Origin: Marisediminitalea alba
GTDB taxonomy: Bacteria; Pseudomonadota; Gammaproteobacteria; Enterobacterales; Alteromonadaceae
Direction: 5' to 3'
Length of the DNA stretch: 41,156 bases
NCBI RefSeq assembly: GCF_002993365.1
Contig: NZ_PVNP01000207.1
Span: 70,584 to 111,739, forward strand
In this document: in pieces, positions 16,624-23,362 of the stretch
How positions within the stretch are numbered: the stretch's first letter is position 1
How the letters are laid out: every line of letters starts with the position of its first letter
The notes under the pieces: model-generated
What the model was told of the DNA's origin: nothing
The model's input: the letters and a program-made list of their open reading frames with translations, nothing else
Database searches by the model: none
Program-made: the position numbers and the translations under genes

Positions 16624-17838
16624 TTAAAACTTAGTGGCTATCCATACCCATAGTTTATCAGTATCTACCTTAATGTCGCCTGCTGAATAATTGGCATATT
16701 TAGCGCCGAAGCTAAATTTTTCAGCAATTTTGGTGGTGTACTGGATATTGATCTCACTACCCAGGTCGTCAACCGTGCTGCTCGCTTCATCTGCACTGAA
16801 GTCATGATACACAAACAACCATTTACCACCGGCAAACTTGGTTGCGGCACTCACGTAGACATCCTGTAAGCCCTGGGCTGGCGTACCTAACCATTGATCA
16901 GACCAACCATTAAATTTATGCAGGGTCGCCAGTGGTGTGGCAAAGCCGTACATGCCATCATCAGAGCCCAGTAGCTCATAGCCTAACTTAGCTGTTACGC
17001 CTGAAACCACCGCGCCCGCTTCTAACATTGCGTAGGTGGCAGAATAATCAGTCGCTGCCGCTTCGCTTGACTGGGTAGCAAACTCTGCGTTGTAAAGCCA
17101 TTTAACCGAATCCGTTTTATAAGCTCCGCTATAACTTACACCGTAGGTATCCAGGCTGTTATCAGTGTTGTTATCCACTTCAAGCAAGTAGGCATAAGCG
17201 GTTAACTTACCAAAGTCATCTTTGTAACTTACGTTGAGCAAATGGTCTTTTGAATCAATATCCGCGGCTTCACCAAAAATACGGTTACGCTTATTGAGAT
17301 AGGCATAAAACGCATTCAGTTTATCACTTGCCTTATAGTTTACCGATACCGCATCATAGGTCTGCCAATCCTGACGCCAGCCAACGTGTCCTACAAAACG
17401 GTGGCCGTCCAGCGCAATAATCTGGCGGCCGGCTTTTACGGTCAGGCCGTCATTTTTAAACTGCACATAGCCCTGATTCAGTTCGGTGGTTTCCGGGTCG
17501 GCAATCACTGAATATTCGCCGAGGTTATACCCAGCCGGGCCAACAGTGTAGTCGCCCTGCCCCATTACGATGGTCACATCTTCCAAATCCGCTTTGAATG
17601 AAAAGCCGTTGTACTCACCGGATTCAAAGCTAAGTAAAGTACGCAGCGTCAGTGCGCTGGCATCTTTTACCGCATTATCCTGATTCGCGCCTTCGTAACG
17701 CAGGCGAAAACTGGCTGATGCCTTGGAGTCTGATAACGCATCATGCCACTCAGTAGCCGCCTGGGCGGCAGGTAATAAGGCCGCAGAAATAACCGTAGCC
17801 AGCAGGCCTCGTTTGAAGAAAGAGCATTGTGTTTTCAT
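16624..17838 (-). CDS. Outer membrane porin, alginate_exp-like
   Basis: This 404-residue protein has a clear signal peptide (KRGLLATVISAALLPAAQA, cleavage after AQA) and an all-beta body with alternating aromatic strands. It ends in WVWIATKF, a C-terminal Phe typical of BAM-dependent barrels. The body resembles alginate-export-family porins (ASASFRLRYEGANQDN). It lies between the nitrate ABC transporter and mobA on the same strand, so I infer a nitrate or other anion uptake porin; this is contextual, not shown by motif. The 81-bp gap upstream contains a small hairpin at 17875-17890. Confidence 0.82.
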   Translation of the reverse strand: MKTQCSFFKRGLLATVISAALLPAAQAATEWHDALSDSKASASFRLRYEGANQDNAVKDASALTLRTLLSFESGEYNGFSFKADLEDVTIVMGQGDYTVGPAGYNLGEYSVIADPETTELNQGYVQFKNDGLTVKAGRQIIALDGHRFVGHVGWRQDWQTYDAVSVNYKASDKLNAFYAYLNKRNRIFGEAADIDSKDHLLNVSYKDDFGKLTAYAYLLEVDNNTDNSLDTYGVSYSGAYKTDSVKWLYNAEFATQSSEAAATDYSATYAMLEAGAVVSGVTAKLGYELLGSDDGMYGFATPLATLHKFNGWSDQWLGTPAQGLQDVYVSAATKFAGGKWLFVYHDFSADEASSTVDDLGSEINIQYTTKIAEKFSFGAKYANYSAGDIKVDTDKLWVWIATKF

Positions 17839-17874
17839 GATAAATTCCTAAATTGAGCGTGAGAATACCCGGCC

Positions 17875-17890
17875 CGGCCTCTACAGGCCG
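17875..17890 (-). promoter_or_regulatory. Short hairpin between nrtD and the porin gene
   Basis: CGGCCT and AGGCCG form a 6-bp stem with a CTAC loop on the plus strand. No T-run follows on minus, so it is more likely an intercistronic RNA-processing or stabilising hairpin than a terminator. It may allow the porin to be expressed at a different level from the transporter. Confidence 0.4.
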
Positions 17891-17919
17891 AGCTAACAAA
17901 TTGTTTTTATTGAGATTAC

Positions 17920-18768
17920 TTAAGCGGCGTCAGACTTCTTTTTGGCGCCGGACTGCTTGCTTTTTTTATGGCCCGAAACGGTTTCCACTTTTTTCTGTTT
18001 TTCGTACAGGAAGGTCAGCACTTCATGACGATAGTGGTTATATTCAGGGTTATCAGCCAGTGCCAGACGGTCCCGGGGACGTTCGAGTTTAACGTCGAGA
18101 ATTTCGCCAATGGTAGCTGCCGGGCCGTTAGTCATCATTACGATGCGGTCAGATAACAACACCGCTTCATCTACATCGTGAGTGATCATGATCACCGTAT
18201 TACCCAAATCTGCATGGATCTCCATCAGTGAGTCCTGCAAATGAGCCCGGGTCAGCGCATCAAGGGCGCCGAAGGGTTCATCCATTAGCAGCACTTTAGG
18301 TTCCATGGCCAGCGCCCGGGCAATGCCCACCCGCTGCTTCATACCACCGGAGATTTCCGATGGCAGCTTGTCCAGTGCATGGGTCATGTGCACCAGTTCC
18401 ATGTTGTGCATTACCCAGTCACGGATTTCCTGTTTGGATTTACCTTTCTGGGTCTGCTTCACGGCCAGCTCGACGTTTTTGTAGCAGGATAACCAGGGCA
18501 GCAGAGAATGGTTCTGGAACACCACTGCCCGCTCAGGGCCAGGCTCTTTCACTTCGGCACCGTCGAGAATAACGCCACCTGTGGTTGCCTGATGCAGACC
18601 GGCGACAATATTTAACACGGTAGATTTACCGCAGCCTGAGTGACCAATCAGCGAGATAAATTCCCCTTTCTGAATCTTCAGATTCACATCGGTTAACGCA
18701 GTAAACGGCCCTTTAGGCGTAGGAAAGTCAATCCCTACCTGGCTGAGTTCTAAATGTCTGCTTTGCAT
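17920..18768 (-). CDS. nrtD: Nitrate ABC transporter ATP-binding protein
   Basis: This 282-residue ABC ATPase has Walker A GHSGCGKST (42-50), Q-loop VFQNHSLLPW, signature SGGMKQR, Walker B VLLMDEP and H-loop MITHD. It is of the NrtD/SsuB/TauB type, stand-alone rather than the longer NrtC form with a fused sensor domain. The C-terminus carries a lysine-rich tail (GHKKSKQSGAKKKSDAA) of unknown function. It is the third gene of the unit after the permease and is expected to energise nitrate import at the inner membrane. Confidence 0.92.
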   Translation of the reverse strand: MQSRHLELSQVGIDFPTPKGPFTALTDVNLKIQKGEFISLIGHSGCGKSTVLNIVAGLHQATTGGVILDGAEVKEPGPERAVVFQNHSLLPWLSCYKNVELAVKQTQKGKSKQEIRDWVMHNMELVHMTHALDKLPSEISGGMKQRVGIARALAMEPKVLLMDEPFGALDALTRAHLQDSLMEIHADLGNTVIMITHDVDEAVLLSDRIVMMTNGPAATIGEILDVKLERPRDRLALADNPEYNHYRHEVLTFLYEKQKKVETVSGHKKSKQSGAKKKSDAA

Positions 18769-18796
18769 AATTTATTTCCTCGAATATATTAGCCGC

Positions 18797-19789
18797 TTAG
18801 CGCAGCACTGCGTTTTTGTCCCAGCTTACCAACCGCTGTACCGACAGCATCAGACGGTCGAGCAGGAAACCAATTAAACCAATGGTGATAACCGCTACCA
18901 TGATGCGTGCCAGTGACTCTGAGCTACCATTCTGGAACTCGTCCCAGACAAACTTACCCAGGCCCGGGTTCTGTGCGAGCATCTCGGCCGCTATCAGCAC
19001 CATCCAGCCGATGCCCAGTGACAAACGTAAACCGGTAAAAATCATTGGAATAGAGGCTGGCAGAACGATTTTCTGCACATGGCTTAATGGCTTTAACCGC
19101 AGTACCTTGCTCACGTTCACCAGATCTGAATCGATGTTAGAAACGCCTACTGCAGTATTTATCAGCGTGGGCCATAAGCAGCACAACGATACGGTGAAAG
19201 CCGAGGTAATAAACGATTTGGAAAACATCGGGTCATCACTCACGTACACCGCACTGACCACCATGGTCACCAAAGGTAACCAGGCCAGCGGTGACACCGG
19301 TTTAAAAATCTGGATCAGCGGGTTCATGGCCGAGTAAGCGGACTTACTCAGACCACACAGAATTCCCACCGGCACCGCCACGATGCTGGCAATAAAAAAG
19401 CCCACCATCACCGTGTATAGACTGGTCCATATCTGATCGAAGAAGGTTGGCGCGCCGGTAAAATCACGGATTTTCGGCACGTAGGTCGGGTCCTGTGCAA
19501 CACGCTTGGCGTTGCGAACTTCCTGGCGCTCGTAAAATGCGGCGGCTTTCTCTCGCTGCGCGCTGTGTTCATCGATTAACGTAAAGGTTTGTTCCCACAC
19601 CTGCGCCGGGCCAGGAAACTGCCCCAGCGACGTATCGATGTTTTTGGCTACCACATTCCAAATCGCGAGGAATAATAATATGCCAACAACAGGCATCAAT
19701 AATTTTGGTACGGTGGACATAATATTCCCTAACACATTTTTACCGCGGATCTGGCCAATATGGCTGACAACTGGTACCGATTTACTCAT
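18797..19789 (-). CDS. nrtB: Nitrate ABC transporter permease
   Basis: This 330-residue inner membrane permease has an N-terminal membrane segment (KLLMPVVGILLFLAIWNVVA) and an extra soluble loop of about 60 residues. About five further helices follow, with the ABC coupling motif in LRLSLGIGWMVLIAAEML. The sequence is typical of the NrtB/SsuC permease family. An AGGTAAAG site precedes the ATG. It lies between the binding protein and the ATPase. Confidence 0.93.
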   Translation of the reverse strand: MSKSVPVVSHIGQIRGKNVLGNIMSTVPKLLMPVVGILLFLAIWNVVAKNIDTSLGQFPGPAQVWEQTFTLIDEHSAQREKAAAFYERQEVRNAKRVAQDPTYVPKIRDFTGAPTFFDQIWTSLYTVMVGFFIASIVAVPVGILCGLSKSAYSAMNPLIQIFKPVSPLAWLPLVTMVVSAVYVSDDPMFSKSFITSAFTVSLCCLWPTLINTAVGVSNIDSDLVNVSKVLRLKPLSHVQKIVLPASIPMIFTGLRLSLGIGWMVLIAAEMLAQNPGLGKFVWDEFQNGSSESLARIMVAVITIGLIGFLLDRLMLSVQRLVSWDKNAVLR

Positions 19790-19828
19790 CGTCTTTACCT
19801 TTTATCATCGAGGGTCCGGGAGACACGG

Positions 19829-21220
19829 TTACAGAACCGTGTCGCCTTTCAGACCAATTGAGAATTTCTCTAAGTATTCATTGGGCTTGCTGCCATCAAA
19901 CGTAACGTTATCGATAAACTCTGTTTGCGGCGGCTTAAAGCCGGTTTCTGTGTCGAAGTCAGGGAAATCTTTAGGATCTGCCAGACCTTCTTCAATCAGT
20001 GCTTTGGCAGCCATGGTGTAGATATCAGGGCGGTATACGCTCTTTGCTGTCTGCATGTACCAGTCGTCAGACTTAGGCTCTGCAATCTGACCCCAACGGC
20101 GCATCTGGGTTAAATACCAAATCGCATCGCTATAGTACGGGTAAGTCGCGTTGTGGCGGAAGAAAGTATTAAAGTCTGGCACTTCACGCTTATCGCCTTT
20201 TTCGTATTCAAAGGTACCGGTCATGCTGTTGGCAATAACGTCGGCATCGGCACCCACATAGCTGCTCTTGGCCAGAATTTTAACGGCTTCCGGGCGGTTA
20301 GCGTTGTTGTTTGCATCTAACCACATGGCGGCGCGGATCATCGCCTTAACCACACGAATGTGCGTATTGGGGTTTTCTTCGGCCCAGGTTTTGCTCACAC
20401 CGAACACTTTTTCCGGGTTGTTTTTCCAGATTTCGTAGTCGGTGATAACCGGTACACCAATACCTTTAAATACCGCTTGTTGATTCCACGGTTCACCTAC
20501 GCAGTAACCGAAAATGGTACCGGCTTCCATAGTAGCTGGCATTTGTGGTGGTGGCGTTACCGAAAGCAGCGCCTGAGCATCGATTTGGCCTGAGGTATCG
20601 CCTTTGTGCGGTGCATAGTAACCCGGGTGGATACCGCCTGCGGCTAACCAGTAACGCAGTTCATAGTTATGCGTGGAAACCGGAAATACCATGCCCATTT
20701 TAAATGGCTTGCCCGCTTGTTTGTAACTCTCAACCACCGGCTTTAAGTAGTCGGCTTTAATTGGATGTACTGGCTTGCCATTTTCAACCGGAATGTGCTT
20801 TTCCATCTCAGCCCAGACATCGTTAGAAACGGTGATCCCGTTACCATTTAAGTCCATGCTGAAAGCAGTAATAATGTGCGACTGGGTACCAAAACCAATG
20901 GTGGCGCCGAGCGGCTGACCAGCCAGCATGTGCGCGCCATCGAGCTGACCATCAATTACGCGGTCGAGTAACACTTTCCAGTTAGCCTGGGCTTCCAGCG
21001 TCACGTACAGACCTTCGTCTTCGAAATAGCCCTTTTCATAAGCAATCGCCAGTGGCGCCATATCGGTAAGCTTGATAAAACCAAACTTCAGTTCTTCTTT
21101 TTCTGGCCAGCCAATATCCTCAGCAGACACGGTAGTCACTGAGGCAGTAAATAATGACGCAACCAGTGTCAGCGAACCTGCCACCTGCTTGAACTTGTGT
21201 TTTACAGTCTTGTGTAACAT
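19829..21220 (-). CDS. nrtA: Nitrate-binding protein NrtA/CmpA family
   Basis: This 463-residue periplasmic binding protein has a signal peptide (QVAGSLTLVASLFTASVTTVSA, shortened here to its core). The NrtA/CmpA hallmark GFIKLTDMAPLAIAYEKGYF is followed by LAGQPLGATIGFGT, and GYCVGEPWNQQAV is also typical. The protein captures nitrate for the NrtBD transporter. CmpA-type bicarbonate binding is the alternative, but the adjoining nitrate and nitrite reductase genes argue for nitrate. An AAGGAAAG site precedes the ATG. The start is 17 bp after the leader terminator, so expression depends on read-through of that terminator. Confidence 0.93.
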   Translation of the reverse strand: MLHKTVKHKFKQVAGSLTLVASLFTASVTTVSAEDIGWPEKEELKFGFIKLTDMAPLAIAYEKGYFEDEGLYVTLEAQANWKVLLDRVIDGQLDGAHMLAGQPLGATIGFGTQSHIITAFSMDLNGNGITVSNDVWAEMEKHIPVENGKPVHPIKADYLKPVVESYKQAGKPFKMGMVFPVSTHNYELRYWLAAGGIHPGYYAPHKGDTSGQIDAQALLSVTPPPQMPATMEAGTIFGYCVGEPWNQQAVFKGIGVPVITDYEIWKNNPEKVFGVSKTWAEENPNTHIRVVKAMIRAAMWLDANNNANRPEAVKILAKSSYVGADADVIANSMTGTFEYEKGDKREVPDFNTFFRHNATYPYYSDAIWYLTQMRRWGQIAEPKSDDWYMQTAKSVYRPDIYTMAAKALIEEGLADPKDFPDFDTETGFKPPQTEFIDNVTFDGSKPNEYLEKFSIGLKGDTVL

Positions 21221-21236
21221 GTACTTTCCTTAAGCC

Positions 21237-21286
21237 AAAAAAAAACCCACCCGTTCGAAATGACATCGTCATTGTGAACGGGTGGG
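21237..21286 (-). terminator. Leader terminator (attenuator) upstream of nrtA
   Basis: On the minus strand, CCCACCCGTTC (21286-21276) pairs perfectly over 11 bp with GAACGGGTGGG (21256-21246). An inner AATGAC/GTCATT helix adds to the stem. A run of nine T follows (21245-21237). It is an intrinsic terminator inside the 5' leader, 17 bp before the nrtA start. Confidence 0.9.
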
Positions 21287-21330
21287 CTTCGTTGCCGTAT
21301 ACCTCGCCTCGTTAGAAGACAGCAAGGTAT
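21285..21330 (-). promoter_or_regulatory. nasR: ANTAR/NasR antiterminator element in the nrtA leader
   Basis: Minus-strand P2 is GGC-AACGAA-GCC (21296-21285), a hexaloop with A at position 1 and G at position 4. Its 3' arm overlaps the terminator's first arm by two bases, so the two folds exclude each other. P1 is a 9-bp stem, ATACCTTGC with GCGAGGTAT (21330-21322 with 21307-21299). P1's apical hexaloop is not clean. NasR binding would stabilise P1 and P2 and permit read-through. Confidence 0.75.
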
Positions 21331-21379
21331 TAATAAATTGTTTAGGTATAGCGCATACTAGTATTGCTAATTAGATATA

Positions 21380-21396
21380 TACACATTTAGTGCCAA
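21380..21396 (-). promoter_or_regulatory. Sigma-54-like promoter of the nrtA unit
   Basis: On minus the sequence is TTGGCACTAAATGTGTA. The -24 box TGGCAC is perfect. The -12 element GTGTA deviates from TTGCW, but the same TTGGCA-N6-(G/T)TGTA pattern occurs before nirB and the FNT gene. Leader length to the terminator end is about 130 nt. A palindrome at 21469-21485 upstream is a possible but poor NtrC site. Confidence 0.6.
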
Positions 21397-21486
21397 CATT
21401 TAATAATTATTAATTTCAACAACTTATGGATTTCGGTTATTTGTCGCCGAAATTCAGCGACTCATCGTAGTGCATTTTGTGCACTG

Positions 21487-22485
21487 TCAGTGCTCACTGT
21501 GAAAAGGCAATGCCTGCTTATGGCGCATTTGCCATAGCTCTGTTGCCCGCTGTTGGGCCTCTTGCTGCCTTAATTTTTCCAGTAACATCAGATACACCGC
21601 CAGCGAAGCAATCACGGCCTGACGGGCAAAACCGTGTTCCAAATCGCCCCGCCACACCGCTAACATCGTCGCCACTGAGAAATCACGTTCTTTCATTGCC
21701 CAGCCATCCGCTTCGGGTAACACCACTTTGGTAGTGGCGCCGCTTCGGGTGTAATACAAATCTGTTGGTCTGTCGCGATTCACCTCAGGGTCGCCGCCGT
21801 CGCCACGAAACACCAGTGACTGCTGCGAGCTGAAGGTTTCATTAACTTTGGCATGTCGCTCATCCAGGTGAGTATGGTATACCCCCTGTACTGCAAACGG
21901 CGCATTACTGGGGTTTAACAGCCTTGCCAGGGTATTGGCACAGGACCGTAAGCCAAATAATTCGCGCAGTTTAATAATCCTGTCCAGCTCGGGTAGGGCA
22001 ATGCCTAAATCCAGATAACAGGCATTCATGCTGCCCATGGTTTGCTCGGCATGTTGCACCGACGTTGCCAGTGGCAAACCCAACTCGGCCAGGGCATGGC
22101 TGGCATAAAAGCGTTTTGAACCGGGCTCACTGGCACCATGCAGGCACACCCGGTAGCCAACGCTTGCAAGTAACGCCGCGCTCAATAAATACCAGGGTAA
22201 TTGTCGGCGTTTACCGGCATAACAACCAATATCCACACTGGCTTGCATTGCGCTTAATGCGGCGGGTAACTTGTCGCGACAGGCGGCAATAAAGCCGCAT
22301 AGCTCTTCAACAGATTCTTCCTGCATGCGCAGCAGCATCAAAAAAGCGCCGGCTTGTTCCGGCGCTACAGATTGGTTGAGTAATTGAGAAAAAGCATCAA
22401 AAGCTTCAGCTTGCGTAAGATGCCGGGCGCCCCGCTGGCCTTTGCCGAGGGCTTTGATGTATTCGCTAAATGGCGCGTTGCTCAT
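21487..22485 (-). CDS. TrpD2/YbiB-like glycosyltransferase-family protein
   Basis: This 332-residue protein resembles anthranilate phosphoribosyltransferase in fold (helical N-domain, then an alpha/beta domain). It belongs to the YbiB/TrpD2 group, which is not a tryptophan enzyme in studied members and binds nucleic acid. Signs are LTQAEAFDAFSQLLNQSVAPEQAGAFL (in parts), MRMQEES, and GYRVCLHGA in place of the GxGGD loop. The start at ATG 22485 gives MSNAPFSEYIKALGKG and overlaps cobA by 20 bp; the longer frame from 22542 is rejected. It is the last gene of the nirBD-nasA-cobA unit, a recurrent neighbourhood in gammaproteobacteria. Its role in nitrate assimilation is unknown. Confidence 0.85.
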   Translation of the reverse strand: MSNAPFSEYIKALGKGQRGARHLTQAEAFDAFSQLLNQSVAPEQAGAFLMLLRMQEESVEELCGFIAACRDKLPAALSAMQASVDIGCYAGKRRQLPWYLLSAALLASVGYRVCLHGASEPGSKRFYASHALAELGLPLATSVQHAEQTMGSMNACYLDLGIALPELDRIIKLRELFGLRSCANTLARLLNPSNAPFAVQGVYHTHLDERHAKVNETFSSQQSLVFRGDGGDPEVNRDRPTDLYYTRSGATTKVVLPEADGWAMKERDFSVATMLAVWRGDLEHGFARQAVIASLAVYLMLLEKLRQQEAQQRATELWQMRHKQALPFHSEH

Positions 22486-23362
22486 AGGTATGATGTAACA
22501 AATCGGCGGTGATGGGCTGACGGGCAGAAACCACATGACCAATCACGGTAAGTGCCGGTCCTTCGATTGCCGCGTCGAGCACGCGTTGATAAATATCGCT
22601 GACGGTGCCAACGATAACCTGCTGTTGATTACAACACGCGTTTTCAATCACTGCAACGGGTAAGTTAGCATCAACACCGGCTTCTGTAAGACGCTGAGAT
22701 AACAACGCTAAACGCTTCAGCCCCATATAAACCACCGTGGTTTCCCGCGCACTGCTTTGGGCAATGGCCTGCCAGTCTGCCTCTTTGGCCGGGTCCTTAA
22801 ACTGCGCGGTCATAAATCGCACAGACTGAGCAAAACGGCGGTCGGTTAATGGAATTCCGGTATAGGCCGAAGCACCCGATGCAGCGGTAATACCAGGCAC
22901 AATAGCAAACGGAATACCCGCCTGATGAAGGGCATCAGTTTCTTCGCTGGTGCGGGCAAAAATCGCCGGATCGCCGCCTTTTAAGCGCACTACCCGCTTA
23001 CCCTCAAGCCCAAGCTCAACCAGCCTCTGGCAAATCATTTCCTGGGGCACGCTGTGCTTGCCACAACGTTTACCCACAAACTCGCGGGCCACATGACGGG
23101 GAATACAATCGAGTACAGACTGATCCACCAGCCAGTCAAATAACACCACGTCGGCTTCCTGTAATAAGCGGTATGCCTTCAGCGTGAGCAGTTCAACATC
23201 ACCCGGTCCGGCACCAACAATAAACACTTCACCGGGTTGACCATTTCGCCCGGCAGTATTTCTGTCTGCGGGAGTATCATTTTGCTGACCAAACAAGGCC
23301 GCGCCCAAACGGGACACTTTTAGCATCAGTGGCATCATCAGTGTATTAAAGCGCATATTCAT
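22466..23362 (-). CDS. cobA: Uroporphyrinogen-III C-methyltransferase
   Basis: This SUMT enzyme makes precorrin-2, the precursor of sirohaem required by NirB. The methyltransferase domain begins near residue 45 (VFIVGAGPGDVELLT). LFDWLVDQSVL, GKRCGKHSVPQEMI, RLKGGDPAIFAR and YTGIPLTDR are all standard motifs. An unusual N-terminal extension of about 40 residues precedes it, partly hydrophobic (LMMPLMLKVSRLGAALF). The start overlaps the nasA stop by 17 bp; an internal start cannot be excluded. There is no fused CysG dehydrogenase or ferrochelatase domain, so another enzyme must finish sirohaem. Confidence 0.92.
   Translation of the reverse strand: MNMRFNTLMMPLMLKVSRLGAALFGQQNDTPADRNTAGRNGQPGEVFIVGAGPGDVELLTLKAYRLLQEADVVLFDWLVDQSVLDCIPRHVAREFVGKRCGKHSVPQEMICQRLVELGLEGKRVVRLKGGDPAIFARTSEETDALHQAGIPFAIVPGITAASGASAYTGIPLTDRRFAQSVRFMTAQFKDPAKEADWQAIAQSSARETTVVYMGLKRLALLSQRLTEAGVDANLPVAVIENACCNQQQVIVGTVSDIYQRVLDAAIEGPALTVIGHVVSARQPITADLLHHTYEQRAI

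Noticed and set aside
19829..21220. CmpA bicarbonate-binding protein
   Set aside because: The families are close, but the nitrate reductase, nitrite reductase and NasR neighbours favour nitrate.
21469..21485. Palindrome AGTGCATTTTGTGCACT as an NtrC site for nrtA
   Set aside because: The half sites are in reversed order and the spacing is 2-4 bp short of the NtrC consensus, so I did not list it as a feature.
21487..22485. trpD, tryptophan biosynthesis
   Set aside because: The glycine-rich phosphoribosyl-binding loop is altered and the context is nitrate assimilation, so TrpD2/YbiB is a better call.
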